Positions 54,598 through 64,000 are shown, counted from the first letter of the stretch. The stretch: 64,000 nucleotides of DNA from Candidatus Sodalis pierantonius str. SOPE (GCF_000517405.1 NZ_CP006568.1:868001-932000), one strand, 5' to 3'. The notes: a model not told the origin generated them from the sequence alone. Numbers and translations: made by a program.

Positions 54598-55590
54598 ATG
54601 TCCAAATGGCGTGCCGGCGTATTACTCATGTTGCTGTCAGGAAGCGTAATGGCTAAGGATGTACAGCTTCTGAATGTTTCCTATGATCCTATCCGTGAAT
54701 TCTATCAGCAATACAATAAGGCGTTTAGCCAATACTGGCAGCAAAAAACCGGCGATCATGTTACGGTGCGCCAGTCTCATGGCGGTTCCGGTAAACAGGC
54801 GACTTCCGTTATCAATGGCATTGAGGCGGATGTGGTCACGCTGGCGCTGGAGTCGGATGTGGACGCTATCGCCGAACGTGGACGCATTGATAAAAACTGG
54901 ATTAAGCGCCTGCCCGACAATTCCGCGCCTTACACATCAACCATCGTTTTCCTGGTGCGTAAAGGCAACCCGAAACAGATTCATGATTGGCCCGATCTAA
55001 TCAAACCCGGCGTGTCGATTATTACGCCTAACCCGAAAACCTCTGGCGGTGCGCGCTGGAACTATTTGGCGGCCTGGGGCTATGCGCTGCACCAGAATAA
55101 TAACGATCAGGCCAAAGCGCAGGCGTTTGTGAAAGTGCTGTTCAAAAATGTGGAAGTGCTCGATTCCGGCGCCCGCGGCGCAACCAATACCTTCGTTGAG
55201 CGCGGCCAGGGGGATGTGCTTATCGCTTGGGAAAATGAAGCGTTGTTGGCGATCAATGAATTGAACAGTAAGGATCAATTTGAAATCGTCACCCCGAGTG
55301 AATCGATTTTAGCCGAGCCGTCGGTGTCGGTGGTGGATAAAGTGGTGGATAAGCGCGGAACCCGCGATGTCGCCACGGCGTACCTTAACTATCTCTATTC
55401 AACCGAGGGGCAGCGTATCGCGGCGCAAAACTATTATCGCCCGCGCGACGCGGCTGTAGCGAAGGAATACGCCAAAGAGTTTCCGACGCTGAAGCTGTTC
55501 ACCCTGGCTGAAACCTTCGGCGATTGGACCAAAGTTCAGAAGGAACACTTCGCCAGCGGCGGCAGTTTCGATCAGATTAGCCAACGCTAA
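54598..55590 (+). CDS. sbp: sulfate-binding periplasmic protein
   Basis: Sbp captures sulfate for the CysTWA ABC importer. The 330 residues have a signal peptide (AGVLLMLLSGSVMAKD), then the conserved RQSHGGSGKQATSVINGIEADVV segment, broken here as RQSHGGSGKQ and ADVVTLAL, and GARWNYLAAWGYAL. It keeps ancestral order between pfkA and tpiA (cdh is absent). No defect is visible. Confidence 0.96.
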   Translation: MSKWRAGVLLMLLSGSVMAKDVQLLNVSYDPIREFYQQYNKAFSQYWQQKTGDHVTVRQSHGGSGKQATSVINGIEADVVTLALESDVDAIAERGRIDKNWIKRLPDNSAPYTSTIVFLVRKGNPKQIHDWPDLIKPGVSIITPNPKTSGGARWNYLAAWGYALHQNNNDQAKAQAFVKVLFKNVEVLDSGARGATNTFVERGQGDVLIAWENEALLAINELNSKDQFEIVTPSESILAEPSVSVVDKVVDKRGTRDVATAYLNYLYSTEGQRIAAQNYYRPRDAAVAKEYAKEFPTLKLFTLAETFGDWTKVQKEHFASGGSFDQISQR

Positions 55591-55633
55591 CGATTGACGG
55601 GCGGCGAGCCGCCGGCTTGTCGCCATCAATAAT

Positions 55634-55672
55634 ACCGGGCCGGTCAGCGAGTGACCGGCCCGGTTGTTTTCA
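55634..55672. terminator. strong bidirectional terminator between sbp and tpiA
   Basis: ACCGGGCCGGTCA and TGACCGGCCCGGT form a perfect 13-bp stem with a 5-nt loop (gcgag). The + strand has a T-rich tail (tgtttt). Placed between convergent genes. Confidence 0.9.
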
Positions 55673-55707
55673 GGATGACGGTGAACCCCGTCGTCGGCTG
55701 TAGGCCG

Positions 55708-56475
55708 TCAGTCTTGTTTCGCTTGCGCCGCGGCTTTAACGATTACGGCGAAAGCGTCAGCTTTCAGCGATGCGCCGCCGACCAAGGCGCCATCAATATC
55801 CGGCTGGGTAAACAGTTCAGCGGCATTGCCGGCGTTGACCGAGCCGCCGTACTGAATAATGACCTGCTCCGCGATTGCCGCATCATGTTTGGCGATATGG
55901 CCGCGGATGTATTTATGCACCGCCTGCGCCTGCGCAGGGGTGGCGGATTTGCCGGTGCCGATAGCCCAGATGGGCTCATAAGCGATAACGGTATTCTCGA
56001 ACGCTTTGGCGCCGAGGCTGTTCAGTACCGCATCAATCTGACGAGCGCATACCGCTTCAGTTTGTCCGGCTTCGTTTTCCGCCTCGCTCTCACCGATACA
56101 CAAAACCGGAATCAGACCCGCTTCTTTCAGCACGGCGAATTTTTCGGCGATAACCTCATCGCTTTCTTTATGATAGGTGCGGCGTTCGGAATGACCGATG
56201 ATGATATATTTCGCGCCGATATCTTTGAGCATTTCGGCGGAAACTTCGCCGGTGAAGGCGCCCGAAAGATGGGTGTCAACGTTCTGTGCCCCGAGAGCGA
56301 TTCGGCTGCCGCCCAAATGATGTTTCGCCAGGTCGAGATAGGCCACCGGCGGGGCGATGGCCACGTCGCAGCCGACAACGCTGCTGAGTTCATTGCGCAG
56401 CGCCGCGATCAGTTCGTTGACCATGTGTTTGCTGCCGTTAAGTTTCCAGTTACCCATCACTAACGGATGTCGCAT
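55708..56475 (-). CDS. tpiA: triosephosphate isomerase
   Basis: TpiA interconverts dihydroxyacetone phosphate and glyceraldehyde 3-phosphate. Active-site Lys (GNWKLNGS), His (IIIGHSERRTYH) and Glu (AYEPIWAIGTG) are present. The ATG at 56475 (RHPLVMGNWKLNG) gives 255 residues as in E. coli. The frame runs 18 codons further without similarity. Confidence 0.97.
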   Translation of the reverse strand: MRHPLVMGNWKLNGSKHMVNELIAALRNELSSVVGCDVAIAPPVAYLDLAKHHLGGSRIALGAQNVDTHLSGAFTGEVSAEMLKDIGAKYIIIGHSERRTYHKESDEVIAEKFAVLKEAGLIPVLCIGESEAENEAGQTEAVCARQIDAVLNSLGAKAFENTVIAYEPIWAIGTGKSATPAQAQAVHKYIRGHIAKHDAAIAEQVIIQYGGSVNAGNAAELFTQPDIDGALVGGASLKADAFAVIVKAAAQAKQD

Positions 56476-56600
56476 TGTTATTCCTCCATTCAGGGAACGC
56501 GAGAGATGAAAATGAGTGCCAAAGGGCAAGTTTTACCTGACCTCAGTATAAAGAGGAAATACTAAGGTGGCTTTGTTTTTTGTCATTTATCGTGCATGAA

Positions 56601-57221
56601 TCAGGGCTCGGCCAGCGCAAGTTTGACGGGTTCAACGGCAAAGGTCAGCCCTTTATCGCCATTGTCCGCCACGACATAGCGCAGCGCGCCCCATTGCTGT
56701 TGGAAAAAGCGTGAACCCTGTCCGCGGCTTAGCAGATCTAACACCCGCGCCGTGCTCTGTTCCGCGCTTATCGTCGGTTCAAACTCGCGCAGCAGCGCCG
56801 CCATGTAGGCAATGGCGGTCGCGCGAGCGGCCTTTTCGGTACCACCTTCCACCGGCAGATAGGTCAGCTGTAGCGTTTTGATCTTGCCGCTGCCTTTCTC
56901 TAGCGCCGTGGAGGCGTACAATGTCTCATTAATCTTGCTGGTGGCGCGAGTGAGATTCGCCGGTTCGCTCGGGCCCTCCAGCGCGCGGAATTCACCGATG
57001 GGCAAGGTCGGATTATGGCTATTGTACCGTTCGCGGAATTGCGTCACCGTGGTATCAAAAGTGGGCGCACCGGCCAGCAGATACGGGGCGGTCGGGGCGG
57101 TGCCGGCGGGCGTCGCTTCCCCATGGGCGACGCCGATGCTCGTCGCGCAGAGCATCACCAGCAGCCAGGCGCTACGGCAGCGTGCGGCCCGGCGGTTCGG
57201 CGCAGAGGACGGCGCCGCCAT
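56601..57221 (-). CDS. yiiQ: DUF1454 family protein YiiQ
   Basis: The 206-residue predicted periplasmic protein has an N-terminal hydrophobic segment (SAWLLVMLCATSIGVAHG) and no known function. The start at 57221 overlaps the fpr stop by one base (TAATG), showing translational coupling. Position between tpiA and fpr matches enterics. Conserved segments include TRATSKINETLY and LRYVVADNGDKGLTFAVEPV. Confidence 0.88.
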   Translation of the reverse strand: MAAPSSAPNRRAARCRSAWLLVMLCATSIGVAHGEATPAGTAPTAPYLLAGAPTFDTTVTQFRERYNSHNPTLPIGEFRALEGPSEPANLTRATSKINETLYASTALEKGSGKIKTLQLTYLPVEGGTEKAARATAIAYMAALLREFEPTISAEQSTARVLDLLSRGQGSRFFQQQWGALRYVVADNGDKGLTFAVEPVKLALAEP

Positions 57222-57967
57222 TACCAGTAATGCTCGCTGGTCATATGGCCCGGTTTGCGCTTGAAATGTTTGCGCATGCCGCGGCTGTCCTTCAACATCT
57301 GCTGCGTGTCGCGCACCATTTGCGGGTTGCCGCACAGCATGACGTGGCTGTTTTCGGCGTCCAGCCGCAGATCCACCGCGGCCTCCAGTGAGCCATCGGC
57401 AATCAGGGCGGGGACGCGACTGGTGAGCGATCCGGGAGCCTGCTCGCGGCTGACCACCGTTTGGACGCGCAGCTTACCATTATAGCGCTGCTGTAGCTCC
57501 AGCATCTGCGGCAGATAGCTAAGGTCCTGAGCAAAGCGCGCCGCGTGCACCAGAATAATCTGCTGGAAGCGCTCAAGCCCCTCGCCCTGCTCGAGAATCG
57601 ATAGATACGGACCTAGCGCGGTGCCCGTCGCCAGCATCCACAGATTGTCACAGGGGGGAATCTCGTCCAGCACGAAGAACCCCGCCGCCTCCTTGGTCAC
57701 CATCAGGCTGTCGCCGGGTGCAAGCGCATGCAGCGGCGGGCTGAGTTTCCCCTCCGGCACGGTGACAAGGTAAAATTCCAGGTTGTCATTTCGCGGCGCG
57801 TTAACGTAGGAATAGGCGCGCTGAATCTTTTCGCCGTTGATTTCCAGCCCAAGCTTGGCGAATTGTCCGGCGGTAAAGGGGTCGATTGGCGCATGCACAA
57901 TGAGACTAAAAAGACTCTCTGTCCAGTGCTTCACCTGCACCACGTGACCCGTTACCCATTCAGCCAT
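57221..57967 (-). CDS. fpr: ferredoxin/flavodoxin-NADP+ reductase
   Basis: Fpr passes electrons between NADPH and flavodoxin or ferredoxin, using FAD. The FAD motif RAYSYVNAP is near residue 51, the NADP site MLATGTALGPYLSIL near 110, and VMLCGNPQMV near 210. The ATG at 57967 (AEWVTGHVVQVKHW) gives 248 residues, the E. coli length. The frame extends 42 codons further upstream with no similarity. Confidence 0.96.
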   Translation of the reverse strand: MAEWVTGHVVQVKHWTESLFSLIVHAPIDPFTAGQFAKLGLEINGEKIQRAYSYVNAPRNDNLEFYLVTVPEGKLSPPLHALAPGDSLMVTKEAAGFFVLDEIPPCDNLWMLATGTALGPYLSILEQGEGLERFQQIILVHAARFAQDLSYLPQMLELQQRYNGKLRVQTVVSREQAPGSLTSRVPALIADGSLEAAVDLRLDAENSHVMLCGNPQMVRDTQQMLKDSRGMRKHFKRKPGHMTSEHYW

Positions 57968-58349
57968 AGTGTTTAACTCCCCTTGATCCTGCCGGATGTT
58001 CCCCGGTCGACATGCGTTTATCCGCTCTGTCACAGCGGCTGAGATTTGTGCCTCAGAACGCGCCGGCGTCCGGCGCGCGGCCTGAACCGCCAATCCGCGG
58101 ACTTGCCATTATCGGCTAATTTCGTTAGCGCATCCAGTCCACGGCGCGGCGATGGCGAATTAGGGCGCACGTACAGAAAAATTTACCTTCTGTCCACCGG
58201 ACATTACAGCCAGTACGGCGAGATAATGAAGATATTAACTGGACTTGTGGCCTGAATATGGTATTTATGTCGGAAAATTAATCAATATTCTGTATATATC
58301 ACTACTTATAAGCAATATACAGAATTAATCAGCTATCTAAGTAATATCT

Positions 58350-59534
58350 ATGATGAACACGCGTGCGATATCCGTGCTAATGCTTTTGATTATTTTGGTG
58401 GCCGTTGGGCAGATGGCTCAGACCATTTACGTACCGAGCATACCGCTTATCGCCCGCGATTTGATGGTTCGCGAGGGCGCGATACAGCGGCTGATGGCCG
58501 CCTACCTGCTATGCTATGGCGGCTCGCAGCTCATTTATGGTCCGCTCTCCGATCGGGTCGGGCGCCGGTCGGTCATCTTGAGCGGTATGGCGATCTTTTG
58601 TCTGGGGACAATGCTCGCCATGTTCAGCCAATCGCTGTCGCTGATGACATTCGCCTGCGGTATTCAGGGTATCGGTACCGGCGTCGGTGGCGTGATGGCG
58701 CGGACATTGCCGCGCGACATCTGCGATGGTCGCTCGCTGCGGCGGGCTAACGGCCTGCTCAATATGGGCATTTTGATTAGTCCGCTGCTGGCGCCGCTAA
58801 TCGGCGGCGTGCTTGCCGACTGGCTGGGCTGGCGCGCGTGCTTCGCGTTTTTGCTGCTGCTGAGCTGCAGCGTCAGTCTACTGGTCTGGTTTCGTCTACC
58901 GGAAACGCGTCCGATGCGGCCGGCCAGCAGCGGCCGAAGCCTTGGGTTTTGGACGCTGCTGAGTGAGAAGGTGTTCAATCATTATCTGTTGATGCTGGTC
59001 GGCGGACTGGCGGGGATTGTCGCTTTCGAGGCCGGTAGCGGCGTGCTGTTGGGCAGTATGGAGCTGAGCGGCCGGCAGGTCAGCCTGTTATTTATCCTGC
59101 CGCTGCCGGGTACGTTTCTTGGCGCCTGGTATGCGGGGCGCGCGGTCAGGCCGTTCAGCGCGCTGATGTGGCGGGCGGTGCTGAGCTGCCTACTGGCGGG
59201 GATATTGATGTGGCTGCCGGCCTGGTTCGGCATCATGACCCTTTGGACACTGCTGTTGCCCGCCGGCCTGTTCTTTTTCGGCGCCGGCATGCTGTTTCCG
59301 CTGGCCACCACCGGCGCGATGGAGCCTTATCCCTATCTGGCCGGCACCGCGGGCGCGCTTGTCGGCGGCCTGCAAAACATCGGCTCAGGCGTGGTAGCCG
59401 GCTTCTCCTCGCTGCTGCCGCAGCAAGGGCAGTTCAGCCTGGGGATGATTACCTTCGCCATGGGTATGCTGATTCTGCTGTGCTGGTTGCCGTTGTCGCA
59501 AACCATGCCCCGCCAGGGTTCGGAAATCGTTTAG
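58350..59534 (+). CDS. emrD: multidrug efflux MFS transporter EmrD
   Basis: EmrD is a 12-helix proton-driven exporter of hydrophobic compounds. The 394 residues have the MFS motif GPLSDRVGRRSVIL, GIQGIGTGVGGVMARTLPRD and MEPYPYLAGTAGALVGGLQN, matching EmrD throughout. It lies divergent from fpr and convergent with the dead glpX. The frame is intact. Confidence 0.94.
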   Translation: MMNTRAISVLMLLIILVAVGQMAQTIYVPSIPLIARDLMVREGAIQRLMAAYLLCYGGSQLIYGPLSDRVGRRSVILSGMAIFCLGTMLAMFSQSLSLMTFACGIQGIGTGVGGVMARTLPRDICDGRSLRRANGLLNMGILISPLLAPLIGGVLADWLGWRACFAFLLLLSCSVSLLVWFRLPETRPMRPASSGRSLGFWTLLSEKVFNHYLLMLVGGLAGIVAFEAGSGVLLGSMELSGRQVSLLFILPLPGTFLGAWYAGRAVRPFSALMWRAVLSCLLAGILMWLPAWFGIMTLWTLLLPAGLFFFGAGMLFPLATTGAMEPYPYLAGTAGALVGGLQNIGSGVVAGFSSLLPQQGQFSLGMITFAMGMLILLCWLPLSQTMPRQGSEIV

Positions 59535-59563
59535 AGATACGCAGCGGCTGGCCGGGCGGTGGT

Positions 59564-60488
59564 TCATAGGATAAAGGGATGCAGCGCGGCATCCTTGCGA
59601 TCGAGATAGTGAATCGAAGTAATGCGGCGAATGGTGCGGTTTTTGCCGCGGATAAGCAGCGTTTCGGTAGTGGCGATATTGCCTTTGCGCGTGATGCCGT
59701 TCAGCAGGTCCCCTTTGGTAATGCCGGTGGCGGAAAATATGACGTTATCGTTGTGCGCCATCCTTCCAGCCGCAGCACCTGATTTGCCATGATGCCCATC
59801 TCCGCGCAGCGGGCCAGCTCATCCGCGCCGATCCGGCGGTTCTCTTCGCTGTCGCCTTTTACCTGATGCCGTACATGACGTCAACTTCGCTATCGGGCAT
59901 GCAGGTGAGGATAGACGCGGCAACGTCGCCATCGGGGAAGGTGAAAACGCGCACTCCAAGCCGTTGCAACGCTTGAATGCACGCATCATGACGCGGCTTG
60001 GCCAGCAGCGACACCGTCAGCTCCGACAGGGTTTTTCCCAGACGGCTGGCCACCGCGCGTAAATTATCTTCCATCGGGGCGGCGAGATCGATGACGCCCC
60101 GCGCCGCTGGCCCGACCACCAATTTTTCCATGTACATATCCGGCGCGTGTAAAAATGCGCCTTTTTCAGCGACCGCCAGCACCGTCAGGGCGTTGGCCTG
60201 CCCCAGGGCGGTCATGCGGGTGCCTTCGATGGGGTCGAAGGCGATATCCACCGCCGCGCCGGCGCCGGTACCGACCGCTTTACCGATGTAGAGCATCGGC
60301 GCTTCATCGATCTCCCCTTCGCCTATCACAATGCGGCCATTGATCGGCACCTGATTCAGCACAATGCGCATAGCCTGAACCGCGGCGTTGTCCGCGGCGT
60401 TTTTATCGCCGCGGACAAGCCAGCTGTAGCCGGCCAAAGCGGCGGCTTCGGTGACGCGGGAGAATTCAATGGCTAATTCACGTTTCAT
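59564..60488 (-). pseudogene. glpX: class II fructose-1,6-bisphosphatase, frameshifted
   Basis: GlpX dephosphorylates fructose 1,6-bisphosphate. The N-terminal frame (KRELAIEFSRVTEAAALAGY, VIGEGEIDEAPMLYIG, FDPIEGTRM) is normal to MPDSEVDVMYGI. There a deletion of about 30 residues out of frame creates a stop near 59859. The following part (VKGDSEENRRIG, ELARCAEMGI) is in another frame, and a further missing base near 59763 puts the C-terminus (HNDNVIFSATGITKGDLL to 59564) in a third. Two independent lesions show loss of function. Confidence 0.93.
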
Positions 60489-60584
60489 GACTTTGGGTTT
60501 CCTGACGGCAAAGAGGAATATTGCCGTCAGTTTACCACACTCCGCCGCTCCCCTCGGGGATGCCGGCTGGGGTTGATGGGGCCG

Positions 60585-62083
60585 TTACTTCTCGTCCTGC
60601 TCTTCCCAGGCGCGTGCGCGCGCCACCGCTTTCTTCCAGCCTTCGTAGCGATAATTGCGTTCCACGGTTTCAATACCGGGACGGAATTCTCGTTCGATAA
60701 CCGCTTTGCTGCGCACCTCTTCCAGATCGCTCCAAAAGCCAACCGCCAGACCCGCCAGGTAAGCGGCGCCGAGTGCGGTGACTTCCCGCACTTCCGGGCG
60801 TTCGACGCGGGTGCCGAGAATATCGGACTGGAACTGCATCAGGAAATTGTTGGCGACCGCACCGCCGTCCACCCGTAGCGCTTTCAGCCGCTCGCCGGAA
60901 TCCGCCTGCATCGATTCGATCAGATCGCGCGTTTGGAAGGCAATCGACTCAAGCGTCGCGCGGATGATGTGGTTGGCGTTCACGCCGCGCGTAATGCCGA
61001 AGATGGCGCCGCGGGCGTAAGGGTCCCAATAGGGAGCGCCGAGACCGGTAAAAGCCGGCACCACATACACGCCGTTGGTGTCTTTCACCTTGCCGGCGAA
61101 ATATTCCGAATCGGTGGCGTCGTTAATCAGTTTCATCTCATCACGTAGCCATTGAATGGCGGCGCCGGCGACAAACACCGCGCCTTCCAGCGCGTAATTC
61201 ACTTCGCCGCGCGGTCCGCAGGTGATGGTGGTCAGCAGACCGTGGCGCGACTGTACCGCTTCGGTGCCGGTGTTCATCAGTAGGAAGCAGCCGGTGCCGT
61301 AGGTATCGCCATGCCGGGCGTTACGCACAGCTGGCCGTACAACACCGCCTGCTGATCGCCGGTGATACCGGCGATGGGAATGCGGGTGCCGCCTTTCCCG
61401 TCGATATTGGTCTGGCCGTAAATTTCCGAGGAGGGCCGTACCTTGGGCAGCATGGAGCGCGGAATATCCATGATATCCAGCAGGCGGTCATCCCACTCCA
61501 GTTCATGGATATTGAACAGCATGGTACGGGAGGCGTTGGTGTAGTCGGTGACGTGGACCCGTCCCTGGGTCATTTTCCAAATGAGCCAGCTATCAACGGT
61601 GCCGCACAGCAATTCGCCGCGCTTGGCGCCCTCCATGTGGTCGAGGATCCATTTGACCTTGGTGCCGGCGAAATAGGGGTCAATGACCAGACCCGTAGTG
61701 TGGCGCACATATTCTTCGAGGCCGTCGCGTTTCAGTTTCTCGCAGATGTCCGCAGTGCGTCGGCACTGCCATACAATGGTGTTATAAATGGGTTTACCGC
61801 TCTCTTTATCCCATACCACCGCGGTTTCCCGCTGGTTGGTGATGCCGATGCCGGCGATTTGGTCGGAGCGGATATCGGCTTTGGCCAGCACCTCCACCAG
61901 GGTTGAACTCTGGCTGGCCCAAATTTCCATTGGGTCATGTTCCACCCAGCCGGGTTTAGGATAAATTTGCGTAAACTCCCGTTGGGAAACGCTGACAATG
62001 TTGGCGTCGTGGTCGAGCACGATCGCGCGCGAGCTGGTGGTTCCCTGGTCGAGCGCGACGATATATTTTTTTTCTGCTGACAT
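60585..62083 (-). pseudogene. glpK: glycerol kinase, frameshifted
   Basis: GlpK phosphorylates glycerol to sn-glycerol 3-phosphate. The N-terminal frame from 62083 (KKYIVALDQGTTSSRAIV) to 61300 is intact up to CVTPGMA. There a small deletion (one or four bases, where GMAKNTYGTG is expected) shifts the frame, and TYGTGCFLLMNTG continues to 60585 (YEGWKKAVARARAWEEQDEK). Everything on both sides is otherwise well preserved. The two halves overlap as open frames around 61277-61328, but the protein cannot be made whole. Confidence 0.93.
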
Positions 62084-62121
62084 AAGAGTTTCTCGCTATT
62101 TTAGACGTTCAACAAAGGAAA

Positions 62122-63042
62122 TCAGGTCTTGGGTTCGGAGCGCGCGGCGCGACTTTGGGCAACGGCGACATCATCGGCCTCTTCGCCGCTCAGTTGGCCG
62201 GGCAAATGCGGCCCAATCAGCGCGCGGTAGCCGAAGGCGCCCAGACAGGCGCCGACCACCGGGGCGATCAACGGAATCAAGAAGTAAGGGATCTCCCGGC
62301 CGCCGGTATAGGCGACTTTGCCCCAGCCGGCTAGGAAAGCGAAGGTTTTGGGGTCGAAATCGCGGGCGGGATTCAGGTCGAAGTCCGTCAGCGGCCCCAT
62401 CGCGGCGCCTATCACCGCGATAAGAATACCGATCAGCAACGGCGCCAGCGGGCCGCGCGGAATGCCGTTGCCGTCGTCGGTCAGCGCCAGGATCAGGCAC
62501 AGCAGGATGGCGGTCATCACCATTTCCACCAAAAACGCCTGGGCTACCGAGATATGCGGATTAGGATAGGTTGAGAAAATGCCGGCGAGATCCAGGCTTT
62601 CGACGCTACCGCGAACCATATGGTGTGCCTGCTCATAATCAAAAAACAGATTATAGTAAAGGCCGTAAACCAGCGCCGCGGCGCAAAAGGCCCCCAGCAT
62701 CTGCGCCACAATATACGGTAGCACTTTGCGTCGCTCGAAGCTGGCGAACAGCCAGAGCGCAATGGTGACCGCCGGGCTAAGGTGCGCACCGGAAACGGCC
62801 GCGGTGAGGTAGACCGCCATTGCCACGCCCATGCCCCAGATAATGCTGATTTCCCACTGGCCGAAAGATGCCCCGGCCAATTTCATGGCGGCGACACAGC
62901 CGGCACCGAAGAAAATCAGTAATCCTGTCCCGAGGAATTCGGCGTTGCATTGCCCTTTTATTGTCGGTGATGTTAATTGGTTTATAAACGGTTCCTGTGG
63001 CTGGAAAGGTGTCGAGCCAGGCTGATGCAACACCCTTGTCAT
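62122..63042 (-). CDS. glpF: glycerol facilitator, probably impaired
   Basis: GlpF is a six-helix aquaglyceroporin. The 306-residue frame covers the whole family from KGQCNAEFLGTGLLIFFGAG to the C-terminus. The first pore motif, normally HLNPAV, is HLSPAV (Asn to Ser). The second reads TDFDLNPARDFDPK where relatives have TGFAMNPARDFGPK, adding two Asp. These changes sit at or next to the selectivity pore, so transport is doubtful. No ATG lies at the usual start; the frame opens 23 codons upstream at 63042. Confidence 0.85.
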   Translation of the reverse strand: MTRVLHQPGSTPFQPQEPFINQLTSPTIKGQCNAEFLGTGLLIFFGAGCVAAMKLAGASFGQWEISIIWGMGVAMAVYLTAAVSGAHLSPAVTIALWLFASFERRKVLPYIVAQMLGAFCAAALVYGLYYNLFFDYEQAHHMVRGSVESLDLAGIFSTYPNPHISVAQAFLVEMVMTAILLCLILALTDDGNGIPRGPLAPLLIGILIAVIGAAMGPLTDFDLNPARDFDPKTFAFLAGWGKVAYTGGREIPYFLIPLIAPVVGACLGAFGYRALIGPHLPGQLSGEEADDVAVAQSRAARSEPKT

Positions 63043-63503
63043 TGATAAAATATAGGGTAATAACTTATGTAGTTATAATATGAATTTATCGTTAACGAGC
63101 AAAAACGAGAAATATCGAAATCTAAATGTGTGGGCCGTGTCATAAAAATGCGCGTATTCGCTTAAAAATTGGTTCCTAAACACCCATTTCTTACGCCGCT
63201 AAGTACTTTAATTTTTTTGCCGCGTTTCCCTCTCAAAGAAAAACGCACGCGCCGCCGCCGGCCGGAAGCAAGAAGTCGCCATGGCCGGTTTTCCCGCCGC
63301 AGGGCGAACCGGCGGCATAGGCGGGGGGCTAATGTCCTAATTGAGACAATGTGTATGGACACGGGCAGGCAGGCTACTTAAAATCCTGTATCAGTCACGG
63401 CAAAAGGCAGCGGCAACACGCCTGGGCGGTCGGCTTTTTCGAGTTACACAAGGGTGTGTAGCGACCACTGACCAAGACGCCTTGTGTCTTTAAGGGGAAA
63501 CAA
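63043..63503. other. 461-bp divergent promoter region of glpF and zapB
   Basis: No gene is seen. The half near glpF is AT-rich, and the middle is GC-rich. I cannot confirm GlpR or CRP sites by eye. aaggggaaac before 63504 contains the zapB ribosome-binding site. Confidence 0.5.
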
Positions 63504-63743
63504 ATGGCATTTGAAGTATTTGAGAAACTGGAAGCGAAAGTCCAACAGGCTATTGATACCATCACGCTTCTGCAGATGGAAATCGAGGAGCTAAAAGAAA
63601 AGAACACGAGCCTGAGCCAGGAAGTGCAGCAAGCGCAGAGCAACCGTGAGTCGCTGGTAAATGAAAACGAGCAGCTAAAGCAGGAGCAGCATGTGTGGCA
63701 AGAGCGCTTGCGCGGCCTGTTGAGCAAAATGGATGAGGTTTGA
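63504..63743 (+). CDS. zapB: cell division protein ZapB
   Basis: ZapB is a small all-coiled-coil protein that joins the Z ring to the chromosome terminus via ZapA and MatP. The 79 residues AFEVFEKLEAKVQQAIDTI, LLQMEIEELKEKN and the C-terminal MDEV match E. coli closely. Start after aagggg. It is divergent from glpF and keeps its ancestral place beside rraA. Confidence 0.96.
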   Translation: MAFEVFEKLEAKVQQAIDTITLLQMEIEELKEKNTSLSQEVQQAQSNRESLVNENEQLKQEQHVWQERLRGLLSKMDEV

Positions 63744-63944
63744 ACCCCTAGGGTTTCCCTGCGGGCGGTGCGTGCATCGCCTTGCGCGTCCGGGCAGCGG
63801 CGCTGTGCATCCTGACCTGACGTACTCCGGCGGTGATCTCCGCTGAGCCGCTCGCTGGCATCGGGCGTTGCCCCGGAGATTACCACGCCGGGCCGAGATA
63901 GGACGCCGGCCCGGCTATTGACGGCGCGCGTGGAGCCGTTGACG

Positions 63945-64000
63945 TTATTCCAAATCTAGCGCGTCTTCGGACAGGATGACCCCGGTATTGTCGGCATAGA
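63945..64000 (-). CDS. rraA: C-terminus of ribonuclease E inhibitor RraA (partial)
   Basis: The last 17 codons read YADNTGVILSEDALDLE and then TAA, matching the end of E. coli RraA (LYADNTGIILSEDPLDIE). The rest lies beyond the window. Order zapB-rraA is that of enterics. The integrity of the gene cannot be judged. Confidence 0.85.
   Translation of the reverse strand, partial: YADNTGVILSEDALDLE

Noticed and set aside
61277..61328. Overlap of the two glpK frames, considered as programmed ribosomal frameshifting
   Set aside because: No slippery heptamer or downstream structure is evident, residues are missing at the junction (KN of GMAKNTYG), and the neighbouring glpX is also broken.
63395..63886. 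163-residue minus-strand frame opposite zapB
   Set aside because: It is the antisense shadow of the zapB coiled coil (Ser/Cys-rich translation) with no independent support.
1..64000. CRISPR arrays, tRNA or rRNA genes, toxin-antitoxin pairs, restriction systems
   Set aside because: I looked for regular spacer repeats, cloverleaf sequences, and typical small gene pairs and found none that I can support.

Overview
The window is a chromosomal segment of a gamma-proteobacterial insect endosymbiont of the Sodalis type. Housekeeping proteins look like Enterobacterales (Serratia, Yersinia, Klebsiella) orthologues and gene order follows the enteric ancestor. Many genes carry fresh inactivating lesions, and IS5, IS256 and IS21 elements have multiplied. 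From memory this fits the rice-weevil symbiont Candidatus Sodalis pierantonius (SOPE) best. The species call is an inference from gene content, not a database match.

Layout. 1-12 kb is an IS-rich, rearranged zone. It holds an IS5 (IS903-type) copy, an internally deleted MetE-like gene, a glgX that has lost its 5' end and its catalytic nucleophile, and a pile-up of three IS256 copies and one IS21, with a small remnant of a shikimate-dehydrogenase-like gene trapped between them. 12.6-18.7 kb is the conserved block pyrE, slmA, dut, coaBC, radC (dead), rpmB-rpmG, mutM, coaD. 18.7-38 kb is the LPS core (waa) cluster: waaE, waaA, wabG, waaQ (dead), IS21, two glycosyltransferases (one wabH), wabN (dead), waaL, a WaaZ-like gene, a dead heptosyltransferase-like gene, waaC, waaF, hldD, then one dead and one intact glycosyltransferase. 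38-44.3 kb carries yibQ (dead), envC, yibN-grxC-secB-gpsA-cysE and trmL.

44.5-47.3 kb is the Cpx envelope-stress module: cpxRA, divergent cpxP with a perfect CpxR box, and the CpxQ small RNA in the cpxP 3' UTR. 47.5-53 kb is a less conserved insert with a NUDIX hydrolase, a LOG-family protein, unrecognised AT-rich coding remnants, a zinc-ribbon/TM2 gene split by an IS5 with a clean 9-bp target duplication, a PEP-mutase-like gene with a late amber stop, and psiE. 53.4-64 kb returns to enteric order: pfkA, sbp, tpiA, yiiQ, fpr, emrD, glpX (dead), glpK (dead), glpF (key residue changed), zapB and the 3' end of rraA.

How it works together. Genes for Kdo and inner-core heptose addition, CoA and pyrimidine synthesis, lower glycolysis, protein export and Cpx stress sensing look intact. 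Genes for outer-core decoration, glycogen debranching, glycerol use and accessory metabolism are decaying. This is the pattern of a recent host-restricted symbiont rather than of a new mobile defence or biosynthetic system. I saw no CRISPR array, tRNA, rRNA, prophage or secretion system in this window.
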